Below, in pieces: positions 1-5,795 of a stretch of DNA of 9,220 nt. The stretch covers positions 1 to 9,220 of the forward strand of contig JAZTXB010000013.1 of assembly GCA_045636225.1 (NCBI GenBank), in the 5' to 3' direction. Position numbers and translations under genes: made by a program. The first letter of the stretch is position 1; each line of letters starts with the position of its first letter. The notes beneath the pieces were generated by a model. The model ran no database searches, was not told the origin of the DNA, and saw only the letters and a list, made by a program, of their open reading frames with translations. The DNA is from UMGS1613 sp045636225. Lineage in GTDB: Bacteria > Bacillota_I > Bacilli_A > RF39 > UBA660.

Positions 1-1
1 C

Positions 2-532
2 ACAAAAAAAATAAATGAGTATTGTAGTATTATTTACAAGGATATTATGAATATAGTAGGTTTTTCAATAAAATATATTAAAAATATAGATTTTGCTATA
101 AATATGTCAAATCTAAAAGAGTTTTTATTGAATGAGTATGAAAAAAAAATAGATTATGATATAAAACTATGTTCAACGAGTATAGGTCCTCATAAAGATG
201 ATATAGAATTTTATTTAGGAAATAAAAATTTAAAATTTTATGGTTCGCAAGGACAGCAAAGAATTGCAGTATTAGCATTGAAATTATCAGAAATAGAAAT
301 ATTTAAAAAATATAAAGAAACAACTCCAATATTATTATTAGATGATATATTTAGTGAGTTAGATGATACTAAAAAAAACAATTTATTAAAATATATTAGT
401 CGTGATATTCAGACTATTATAACAACAACGGATTTAAATAATTTAGATTCAAAATTAATCAAAAGTTCTAAATTATTTAATATAAATAATGGCAACATAA
501 TAAAAATCAAAGAGGTGAATTTAAATGAATAA
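2..532 (+). CDS. recF: RecF, DNA replication/repair ATPase (C-terminal half, partial)
   Basis: RecF is a cytoplasmic SMC-like ATPase that acts with RecO and RecR to load RecA at single-strand gaps. The frame is open from base 2 to the TAA at 530-532, so the 5' part lies outside the window; the ATG at 47 is internal, not the start. About 176 residues are visible, against about 360-370 for the whole family. Visible motifs, in visible-residue numbering, are GPHKDD (62-67), the ABC signature SQGQQR (82-87), and a Walker B/D-loop ILLLDDIFSELD (110-121) followed by ITTTD. The Walker A motif would be upstream, off the window. The last 8 nt overlap the start of gyrB, the usual neighbour of recF near oriC, suggesting coupled translation. 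The identification is secure; only the missing N-terminus limits it. Confidence 0.96.
   Translation, partial: TKKINEYCSIIYKDIMNIVGFSIKYIKNIDFAINMSNLKEFLLNEYEKKIDYDIKLCSTSIGPHKDDIEFYLGNKNLKFYGSQGQQRIAVLALKLSEIEIFKKYKETTPILLLDDIFSELDDTKKNNLLKYISRDIQTIITTTDLNNLDSKLIKSSKLFNINNGNIIKIKEVNLNE
511..517 (+). promoter_or_regulatory. gyrB ribosome binding site inside recF
   Basis: The sequence AGAGGTG lies inside the last codons of recF, with 7 nt between it and the gyrB ATG at 525. It supports that start and indicates that gyrB is translated from the recF message. Confidence 0.75.
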
Positions 533-2453
533 CGAAATAAATCATTATGATGCATCAGATATTCAAGTGTTAGAAGGACTTGAAGCAGTTAGAAAAAGGC
601 CTGGTATGTACATAGGCACAACAGATGTTAAAGGATTACATCATTTAGTTTGGGAAATTGTAGACAATTCTATAGATGAAGCATTAGCAGGTTATTGTGA
701 TAGCATTGAAGTTATTATAAATAAAGGAAATTCAATAACTGTTAAGGATAATGGGCGTGGAATTCCAGTAGATATCCATCCTAAAACAAAAAAGAGTACT
801 GTTGAAACTGTTTATACAGTACTTCATGCAGGAGGAAAATTTGGAGGCGGAGGATATAAGGTATCTGGAGGTCTCCATGGTGTAGGTGCTTCAGTAGTAA
901 ATGCATTATCAAGTTGGGTGGAAGTTACTGTATATAAAAATAGTAAGATTCATAATATTCGCTTTGAAAATGGTGGACATACTAAGGAACCATTAAAAAT
1001 AATAGGAGATTGTGAAGAAAATAGAACAGGAACTACAGTTACTTTTAAACCAGATCCTGAGATATTTGATACTGATATTTATGATTATAATACATTAAAG
1101 GTAAGAGTAAGGGAACTTGCATTTTTAAATAAAGGTTTAAAAATAACAATAAGAGATGATAGGGATGAAGAAGACACAACAGGAGAAACATTTATTTATG
1201 AAGGTGGTATTGCTGAATATGTTAAATTTATAAATAAAGAAAAGACTCCAATTCATGAAAATATTATTCATTTAGAAGGTACAGAAGATAATGTAGTCTT
1301 TGAAGTATCACTTCAGTATACTAATGGATACAATGAAAACATTTATTCATTTGTTAATAATATTAATACTCATGATGGTGGAACTCATGAAGATGGAGTT
1401 AAAAGAGCCTTAACAAGAGTTATTAATAATTATGCTAGAAGGACAAATATTTTGAAAGAAAAAGATGAGTCTTTAACTGGTGATGATGTTAAAGAGGGGT
1501 TAACAATGATTGTTTCTTGTAAACATCCAAATCCTCAATTTGAAGGTCAAACAAAAGGAAGACTTGGTAATAGTGAAGTTAGAAAATTAGCTGATAGCGT
1601 ATTTAGTGAGGGATTTGAAAAATTTTTACTTGAAAATCCAGATGAGGCAAGAGTTATTGTAGAAAAATCTATGTTGGCATGTCGCGCACGTAATGCAGCA
1701 AAAAAGGCAAGAGAAATAACAAGAAAAAGTGATTTAGCTATGACTAATTTCTTTGGAAAACTTTCTGATTGTAAGAGTAAAGATCCTAAAGTATCAGAAA
1801 TATTTATAGTCGAAGGAGATTCTGCTGGTGGGTCAGCTAAAAAAGGTAGAGATGCAATGACACAAGCAATTTTACCACTAAGAGGTAAGATTTTAAATGT
1901 AGAAAAAGCAAGACTTGATAGAGCTTTAGGAAATGAAGAAATAAGAACAATAATAACTGCCTTTGGAACAGGAATTGGCGAAGATTTTAATTTAGAAAAA
2001 TTAAGATATGATAAAATTATAATTATGACCGATGCCGATGTTGATGGTTCTCATATTCGTGTACTTTTATTGACTTTATTTTATAGATTTTTTAAGCCAA
2101 TAGTAGAGGCTGGGCATGTTTATGCAGCTCAACCACCTTTATTTAGAATAATGCATGGTAAAACTCGTAAATATGTACTTGATGAAAAAGAAAAAGATGA
2201 GTATTTAGCATCACTTCCAGATAATGTAAGAAATAGAGCAGAAATTGCTCGTATGAAAGGATTAGGAGAGATGGATGCTCAAGAACTAAATGAAACAACA
2301 ATGGATATAGAAAAGAGAACACTTAGAAAAATAACAGTAGAAGATTGTGTAGCAGCAGATGCAATTTTTGAAAAATTAATGGGTGATGAAGTAGAACCTA
2401 GACGTGCATTTATTGAAGAAAATGCAAAATTTGTAGAAAATTTAGATATTTAG
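525..2453 (+). CDS. gyrB: DNA gyrase subunit B
   Basis: GyrB is the ATPase half of DNA gyrase (GyrA2GyrB2), which introduces negative supercoils. The protein is 642 residues, the usual length for Bacillota. The GHKL ATPase domain covers about 1-220: catalytic E44, Mg-binding N48 in IVDNSIDEA, DNGRGIP at 75-81, and the ATP-lid motif GGLHGVGASVVNALS around 115-129. The transducer domain covers about 221-390 and includes the QTK loop (342-344) with the ATP-contacting lysine. The TOPRIM domain has EGDSAGGSA (430-438) and DADVDGSH (503-510), giving the metal-binding acidic residues. The C-terminal tail has MKGLGEMDAQELNETTM and MGDEVEPRRAFIEENA. It lacks the roughly 170-residue insertion of enterobacterial GyrB, as expected. 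By hand alignment, Lys138 occupies the place of E. coli Arg136 (coumarin contact), a conservative change. The gene overlaps recF by 8 nt, and its stop codon overlaps the gyrA Shine-Dalgarno. Retention of gyrase signatures and pairing with gyrA favour GyrB over ParE. Confidence 0.98.
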   Translation: MNNEINHYDASDIQVLEGLEAVRKRPGMYIGTTDVKGLHHLVWEIVDNSIDEALAGYCDSIEVIINKGNSITVKDNGRGIPVDIHPKTKKSTVETVYTVLHAGGKFGGGGYKVSGGLHGVGASVVNALSSWVEVTVYKNSKIHNIRFENGGHTKEPLKIIGDCEENRTGTTVTFKPDPEIFDTDIYDYNTLKVRVRELAFLNKGLKITIRDDRDEEDTTGETFIYEGGIAEYVKFINKEKTPIHENIIHLEGTEDNVVFEVSLQYTNGYNENIYSFVNNINTHDGGTHEDGVKRALTRVINNYARRTNILKEKDESLTGDDVKEGLTMIVSCKHPNPQFEGQTKGRLGNSEVRKLADSVFSEGFEKFLLENPDEARVIVEKSMLACRARNAAKKAREITRKSDLAMTNFFGKLSDCKSKDPKVSEIFIVEGDSAGGSAKKGRDAMTQAILPLRGKILNVEKARLDRALGNEEIRTIITAFGTGIGEDFNLEKLRYDKIIIMTDADVDGSHIRVLLLTLFYRFFKPIVEAGHVYAAQPPLFRIMHGKTRKYVLDEKEKDEYLASLPDNVRNRAEIARMKGLGEMDAQELNETTMDIEKRTLRKITVEDCVAADAIFEKLMGDEVEPRRAFIEENAKFVENLDI

Positions 2454-2458
2454 GAGGT
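2452..2458 (+). promoter_or_regulatory. gyrA ribosome binding site overlapping the gyrB stop
   Basis: AGGAGGT begins within the gyrB TAG stop and ends 8 nt before the ATG at 2467. It is a near-consensus Shine-Dalgarno. It selects 2467 over the out-of-frame ATG at 2459, which is too close to the site. Confidence 0.8.
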
Positions 2459-2466
2459 ATGGTTGT

Positions 2467-4980
2467 ATGGAAAACGAAGAAATATTAAATGAAGAACAAG
2501 AAAATACTGATGAATACAGCGGTACTTTTCATGAAAGAGATTCAATTTCTGAAAATAATATAGTAAATGAAGTAAGAAATTCATTTCTTGATTATTCGAT
2601 GAGCGTTATAACATCTCGCGCAATTCCAGATTTAAGGGATGGCTTAAAACCCGTTCATAGAAGAATATTATGGTCTATGTTTGAAGAAGGAAATACACCT
2701 GATAAGCCACATAAAAAAAGTGCAACTACAGTTGGTTACGTTATGGGGCATTACCATCCACATGGAGACTCAAGTATTTATGATGCGATGGTTCGTTTAG
2801 CACAAGATTTTAATCAAAGATATATGTTGGTTGATGGTCATGGTAACTTTGGTAACATTGAAGGAGATGGAGCTGCTGCTTATCGTTATACTGAGGCAAG
2901 GCTTGCTAAAATATCATTAGAACTTTTAAGGGATATAAAAAAAGAAACTGTTGATATGGAATGGAATTTTGATGTTACAAGTAAAGAACCAAAAGTTTTA
3001 CCGTCTAGATTCCCTAATGTTTTAGTTAATGGTTCAATGGGAATTGCTGTTGGTATGGCAACTAATATTCCACCACATAACTTAGGTGAAGTTATAGATG
3101 GTTGTATTGCTTATATCGATAATCCTGAAATAGATACAGCTGGATTGATGCAATATATTAAAGGTCCAGATTTTCCAACAGGAGGAATAATTCTAGGAAA
3201 TTCTGGTATTAGAAAAGCATATGAAACCGGTCGTGGTTCTATAACTATTAGAAGTAGGGCCGTTATAGAAGAAGAAGGAAATCATAGTAATATAGTTATT
3301 ACTGAAGTTCCATATGGAGTTAATACTTTAGAATTAAAAAATAAAGTAGCCGAACTTGTACATAATAAAGTAATTGAAGGAATATCTGATTATCATACAG
3401 ATTTAAAAGATGGTGTAAAAATTACAATTACTTTAAAGAAAGATGCAAATCCACAAGTTGTATTAAACAATTTATATAAACATACAAATTTTCAGGTAAA
3501 TTATGGAATAATATTATTAGTTATTGATGATATGACTCCAAAAACATTAGGACTAAAAGATATAATTTCTAAATATATTGAACATCAAAAAGAAGTTATT
3601 ATAAGAAGAACTAAATTTGATTTAGAAAAAGCGGAAAATAGGGTTCATATACTAGAAGGTTATAAAATAGCTCAAGACAACATAGATGAAGTAATTGCTA
3701 TTATAAAATCAGCAGAAAGTGATATAGAAGCAAAAGAAAAATTAATGGCAAGATTTGGATTAACTGAAATACAAACAGATGCAATATTAGAATTAAAATT
3801 AAGAAGATTAACAGGATTAGAAAGAGAAAAAATTGAAGCCGAACTTACAGATTTATTAAAATTAATAGCAGAATATAAAGAAATTTTATCAGATATGAAT
3901 AAAGTATTAGAAATAATTAAACAGGAAATGCTAGAAATTAAGGATAAATATGCGGATGAAAGAAGAACTTCAATAGATATGACTGCTATAGATTATATTG
4001 ATGATGAATCATTAATTCCTGTTGAAGATTTAGTTGTAACTTTAACTAATAAAGGTTATATTAAGCGTGTTGAAAGTGATACTTATAAATCTCAAAATAG
4101 AGGTGGAGTAGGAATTAAAGGAATGTCTACTAATGAAGAAGATTTTGTAGAAAATATTTTATCAATGACTACCCATGATTATATAATGTTCTTTACAAAC
4201 AAAGGAAAAGTATATAGAATGAAAGGCTATGAAGTACCATTATATAGTAGACAATCTAAAGGTTTACCAATAATTAATTTATTACCTTTAGAAAAAGAAG
4301 AAAAAGTAAATGTTATGCTTAAAGCTAGTCCAACAAACGAACCAGCTTACGTTGTACTTTGTACACAAAAAGGTATAATTAAGAGAACTGATATATCAGA
4401 GTATGAAAATATACGTACAAATGGTAAAATAGCAATAACATTAAAAGAAGATGATGAGTTAATTTCAGCAAAAATTACATGTGGTAATTCAGAGATTCTA
4501 ATAGCTTCTTCAAATGGAAGAATAATAAGATTTAACGAGCAAGAAATTAGAATTATGGGTAGAACTGCATCAGGTGTTAGAGGTATTGATGTTGGTGATG
4601 GAGTAGCTGTTGGTATGGAAATAACTGCTGATTCTGAAGACGTTCTTGTTGTTACTGAAAATGGTTATGGAAAAAAGACTAATATTGAACAATATAGAAT
4701 GACACATAGAGGTAGTAAAGGTGTAAAAGCACTTAACATAACTGAAAAAAATGGTAATATTGTTTCTTTTAAAATGGTAACAGGTACAGAAGATTTAATA
4801 ATAATTACAGATAGTGGAATGATTATAAGATTACCATTGGCACAAGTATCTTCTACAGGACGTGTTGCTCAAGGTGTTAAATTAATCAATTTAAAAGATA
4901 ATCAAAAAGTGAGCACGATTGCACTTATTGAACATGAAGAAGAACAAGAACACCCAGAAAAAACAGAAGAAAATAATTAA
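2467..4980 (+). CDS. gyrA: DNA gyrase subunit A
   Basis: GyrA carries the DNA-cleaving and DNA-wrapping parts of gyrase. The protein is 837 residues. An acidic N-terminal leader of about 30 residues precedes the winged-helix/tower domains, which begin with FLDYSMSVITSRAIPDLRDGLKPVHRR. The catalytic Tyr141 lies in RYTEAR. The quinolone-determining region reads HPHGDSSIYD, with Ser102 and Asp106 at the positions of E. coli Ser83 and Asp87, so no classical resistance change is seen. The coiled-coil arm spans about 370-500, with LRRLTGLEREKIEAE. The C-terminal beta-pinwheel occupies about 515-825 and ends in an acidic tail. The GyrA box, usually Q(R/K)RGG(R/K)G, is QNRGGVG at 543-549, so two basic positions are lost. 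NFDV and PYGVN replace the common NYDG and PYQVN. The full pinwheel and adjacency to gyrB favour GyrA over ParC. The gene ends 9 nt before a parS-containing terminator hairpin. Confidence 0.97.
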   Translation: MENEEILNEEQENTDEYSGTFHERDSISENNIVNEVRNSFLDYSMSVITSRAIPDLRDGLKPVHRRILWSMFEEGNTPDKPHKKSATTVGYVMGHYHPHGDSSIYDAMVRLAQDFNQRYMLVDGHGNFGNIEGDGAAAYRYTEARLAKISLELLRDIKKETVDMEWNFDVTSKEPKVLPSRFPNVLVNGSMGIAVGMATNIPPHNLGEVIDGCIAYIDNPEIDTAGLMQYIKGPDFPTGGIILGNSGIRKAYETGRGSITIRSRAVIEEEGNHSNIVITEVPYGVNTLELKNKVAELVHNKVIEGISDYHTDLKDGVKITITLKKDANPQVVLNNLYKHTNFQVNYGIILLVIDDMTPKTLGLKDIISKYIEHQKEVIIRRTKFDLEKAENRVHILEGYKIAQDNIDEVIAIIKSAESDIEAKEKLMARFGLTEIQTDAILELKLRRLTGLEREKIEAELTDLLKLIAEYKEILSDMNKVLEIIKQEMLEIKDKYADERRTSIDMTAIDYIDDESLIPVEDLVVTLTNKGYIKRVESDTYKSQNRGGVGIKGMSTNEEDFVENILSMTTHDYIMFFTNKGKVYRMKGYEVPLYSRQSKGLPIINLLPLEKEEKVNVMLKASPTNEPAYVVLCTQKGIIKRTDISEYENIRTNGKIAITLKEDDELISAKITCGNSEILIASSNGRIIRFNEQEIRIMGRTASGVRGIDVGDGVAVGMEITADSEDVLVVTENGYGKKTNIEQYRMTHRGSKGVKALNITEKNGNIVSFKMVTGTEDLIIITDSGMIIRLPLAQVSSTGRVAQGVKLINLKDNQKVSTIALIEHEEEQEHPEKTEENN

Positions 4981-4989
4981 AGTAAAATT

Positions 4990-5025
4990 AAACAATATGT
5001 TTCACGTGAAACATATTGTTTTTTT
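4990..5025 (+). terminator. Intrinsic terminator after gyrA, stem built on parS site 1
   Basis: A perfect 32-bp inverted repeat (4990-5021) centred on a parS core lies 9 nt after the gyrA stop. It can fold into a 14-bp stem with an ACGT loop and is followed by a run of seven T (5019-5025). That is the form of a rho-independent terminator, although the stem has only three or four G-C pairs. It would end the recF-gyrB-gyrA transcript. That it works as a terminator is inferred. Confidence 0.6.
4998..5013. promoter_or_regulatory. parS: parS site 1 (ParB/Spo0J binding)
   Basis: This is a perfect 16-bp palindrome, TGTTTCACGTGAAACA, matching the parS consensus TGTTNCACGTGAAACA bound by ParB/Spo0J. 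It is not the Noc site, whose core is CCCGGG. ParB-CTP clamps load at such sites, spread along DNA and recruit SMC for origin segregation. Its flanks extend the symmetry to 32 bp, and it lies just after gyrA. Confidence 0.93.
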
Positions 5026-5031
5026 ATTTAA

Positions 5032-5047
5032 TGTTTCACGTGAAACA
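5032..5047. promoter_or_regulatory. parS: parS site 2
   Basis: This is a second exact copy of TGTTTCACGTGAAACA, with its centre 34 bp after site 1. Flanking symmetry (TATTTAA on the left, TTAAATA on the right) extends the perfect palindrome to 30 bp (5025-5054). No T-run follows, so it is not an obvious terminator. Confidence 0.93.
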
Positions 5048-5070
5048 TTAAATATGTATATATTCTTTTT

Positions 5071-5099
5071 TGGACAAATTAATTAAATAAATATATATT
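5071..5099 (+). promoter_or_regulatory. Possible upstream sigma-A promoter for ffs
   Basis: TGGACA (5071-5076) and TATATT (5094-5099) are separated by 17 nt; each is one base from the sigma-A consensus. Transcription would start near 5106 and give an ffs precursor with about 43 extra bases at the 5' end. In DNA this AT-rich, chance -10 boxes are common, so this is tentative. Confidence 0.4.
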
Positions 5100-5113
5100 G
5101 TAAATAAAAAAAG

Positions 5114-5142
5114 TTGAAATATTTTTTTGTTTATAATATATT
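5114..5142 (+). promoter_or_regulatory. Likely sigma-A promoter of ffs
   Basis: TTGAAA (5114-5119), a 17-nt spacer and TATATT (5137-5142) place the start at about G5149. That is exactly the first base of the terminal helix of the SRP RNA. This agreement makes it the better of the two candidate ffs promoters. A perfect TATAAT at 5132 is only 12 nt from the -35 and fits less well. Confidence 0.6.
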
Positions 5143-5148
5143 ATTATT

Positions 5149-5226
5149 GCACAACATTTATATTTGAACCAGGTCAGAGTTGGAAGACAGCAGCCTTAAA
5201 AATCCCTGAATGTGTGTGCTTTTTTT
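5149..5226 (+). ncRNA. ffs: Small signal recognition particle RNA (4.5S RNA)
   Basis: This is the RNA of the bacterial SRP, which binds Ffh and FtsY and targets nascent membrane proteins. The conserved domain-IV hairpin is plain. GGT (5172-5174) pairs with GCC (5193-5195). The symmetric loop is CAGA opposite AGCA, and the GTT/GAC stem is capped by the GGAA tetraloop (5182-5185). ACCAGGTCAG and AGCAGCC match E. coli 4.5S RNA. The stem under the tetraloop differs from E. coli (TCC/GGA) but keeps pairing, allowing a T-G closing pair. The ends pair too: 5149-5159 with 5208-5219, leaving one bulged G. At about 72-78 nt it is much shorter than E. coli's 114 nt and similar to Mollicutes 4.5S RNAs. 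There is no Alu domain like that of the long Bacillus RNA. It lies between parS sites 2 and 3 and just before tadA. Confidence 0.92.
5208..5226 (+). terminator. ffs 3' end: closing helix strand plus T7 run
   Basis: The 3' strand of the SRP RNA terminal helix (5208-5219) is followed at once by seven T (5220-5226). The RNA's own closing helix therefore appears to serve as the terminator stem, with no separate hairpin downstream. Confidence 0.55.
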
Positions 5227-5238
5227 ATAATTATTAAA

Positions 5239-5254
5239 TGTTTCACGTGAAACA
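5239..5254. promoter_or_regulatory. parS: parS site 3
   Basis: This is a third exact TGTTTCACGTGAAACA, with its centre 207 bp after site 2 and 12 nt after the ffs T-run. Flanking symmetry extends the palindrome to 28 bp (5233-5260, arms ATTAAA/TTTAAT). Confidence 0.93.
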
Positions 5255-5265
5255 TTTAATTAGTG

Positions 5266-5293
5266 TTGAAAAAATGGTAAAAATAAATATTAA
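5266..5293 (+). promoter_or_regulatory. Possible tadA promoter abutting parS site 4
   Basis: TTGAAA (5266-5271), a 16-nt spacer and TATTAA (5288-5293, four of six consensus bases) would start transcription near 5300, inside parS site 4. The -10 box is weak, so the call is tentative. tadA does need a promoter here, because the upstream ffs transcript appears to terminate. Confidence 0.35.
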
Positions 5294-5294
5294 A

Positions 5295-5310
5295 TGTTTC
5301 ACGTGAAACA
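5295..5310. promoter_or_regulatory. parS: parS site 4, in the tadA leader
   Basis: This is the fourth exact TGTTTCACGTGAAACA, with its centre 56 bp after site 3. Symmetry extends only to 20 bp (5293-5312). It ends 2 nt before the tadA Shine-Dalgarno (AGGGGTGA, 5313-5320), so bound ParB would sit over the probable tadA start region. Confidence 0.93.
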
Positions 5311-5323
5311 TTAGGGGTGAAAA

Positions 5324-5737
5324 ATGAATGAATATTATATGCAAAAAGCTATAAAAGAAGCAAAAAAAGCACTAAAACATAATGAGGTGCCTGTTGGTGC
5401 TATAATTGTTAGATTTAATAAAATAATTTCTAAAGGATTTAATAAAAAAGAAAATAAAAATGATGTAACAAAACATGCGGAAATGATAGCAATATCAAAA
5501 GCTTGTAAAAAAATAAAAAATTGGAGATTAGATGATTGTGAAATATATGTTACTATGGAACCGTGTATGATGTGCTCTGGTGCTATAGAACAAGCAAGAA
5601 TAAAAAAAATTGTATATGGTGTAAAAAATGAAAATTATGGGTCTACAGATAAAATAAAAAATATAGAAATAATTTCTGAAGTTTGTTCTAAAGAATGTAA
5701 AAAAATGTTGCAGAGCTTTTTTAAAAAAAGAAGATAA
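5324..5737 (+). CDS. tadA: tRNA-specific adenosine deaminase TadA
   Basis: TadA converts the wobble adenosine A34 of tRNA-Arg(ACG) to inosine, allowing one tRNA to read CGU, CGC and CGA; it acts as a cytoplasmic zinc-dependent homodimer. The 137-residue protein has the cytidine/deoxycytidylate-deaminase fold signatures. HAE at 51-53 supplies zinc ligand His51 and proton-shuttle Glu53, and PCMMC at 80-84 supplies zinc ligands Cys81 and Cys84. VPVGAIIV (22-29) and NWRLDDCEIYVTMEPC (66-81) are typical of TadA. It is somewhat shorter than the 150-170 residues of better-known members, mainly at the C-terminus. The ATG at 5324 has AGGGGTGA just upstream. The nearest upstream gene is ffs. The stop codon lies in the loop of a terminator hairpin, so tadA is probably a single-gene unit. 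CGT codons occur in neighbouring genes (for example gyrB), consistent with a need for this activity. Confidence 0.95.
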   Translation: MNEYYMQKAIKEAKKALKHNEVPVGAIIVRFNKIISKGFNKKENKNDVTKHAEMIAISKACKKIKNWRLDDCEIYVTMEPCMMCSGAIEQARIKKIVYGVKNENYGSTDKIKNIEIISEVCSKECKKMLQSFFKKRR

Positions 5738-5752
5738 CCTTCTTTTTTTTTT
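5723..5752 (+). terminator. Intrinsic terminator overlapping the end of tadA
   Basis: An 11-bp stem (5723-5733 with 5739-5749; AAAAAAAGAAG with its complement) has a 5-nt loop and runs into a T tract ending at 5752. The tadA TAA (5735-5737) lies in the loop, so the last Lys-Lys-Arg-Arg codons form the 5' arm. The stem is AT-rich with only two G-C pairs, so it may be leaky and let some transcript into dnaX. Confidence 0.6.
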
Positions 5753-5785
5753 ATAATTAAAAGTGTATAATAATAATGAAGAATT

Positions 5786-5792
5786 GAGGTGG
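5786..5792 (+). promoter_or_regulatory. dnaX ribosome binding site (decides the start)
   Basis: GAGGTGG lies a few bases before the ATG at 5796. The longer in-frame GTG start at 5763 would put this Shine-Dalgarno inside the coding region and has no site of its own, so 5796 is preferred. A TATAAT at 5766-5771 may be the -10 box of a dnaX promoter, but I see no good -35 box. Confidence 0.7.
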
Positions 5793-5795
5793 AAT

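Larger units (their letters stand above)
4981..5323. other. Non-coding gyrA-tadA region: parS cluster around ffs
   Basis: This 343-bp gene-free gap holds, in order: the parS-1 terminator, parS 2, an AT-rich stretch with two candidate promoters, the ffs RNA gene, parS 3, a weak tadA promoter, parS 4 and the tadA Shine-Dalgarno. Two parS sites lie on each side of ffs. I see no protein-coding potential, riboswitch or clear DnaA box here. The parS density suggests a ParB loading centre close to oriC, which is inferred from parS biology and from gene order. Confidence 0.85.

Noticed and set aside
47..49. ATG at 47 as a gene start
   Set aside because: The same frame is open upstream to the window edge, and the protein lacks the RecF Walker A domain, so this is an internal methionine of a partial recF.
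96..278. 60-residue open frame on the - strand
   Set aside because: It lies wholly inside recF on the opposite strand, has no ribosome binding site or recognisable motif, and has the Phe/Leu-rich composition expected from the reverse of AT-rich coding DNA.
525..2453. Loss of the coumarin-contact arginine in GyrB
   Set aside because: A first alignment seemed to show Asn there, but counting from the E. coli sequence places Lys138 opposite Arg136, a conservative change without clear meaning.
4998..5310. The four repeats as a CRISPR array or Noc-binding sites
   Set aside because: Spacing is irregular and one gap contains an RNA gene, so it is not CRISPR. The core is CACGTG, not the CCCGGG of Noc sites, so parS is the better call.
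4981..5323. Replication origin (oriC) in the non-coding gap
   Set aside because: I see no DnaA boxes of the TTATCCACA type and no DnaA-trio pattern. Gene order points to oriC lying upstream near dnaA/dnaN, outside the window.
5763..5795. GTG at 5763 as the dnaX start
   Set aside because: It has no Shine-Dalgarno, overlaps a possible -10 box, and adds 11 residues not typical of DnaX; ATG 5796 has GAGGTGG upstream and gives the usual N-terminus.
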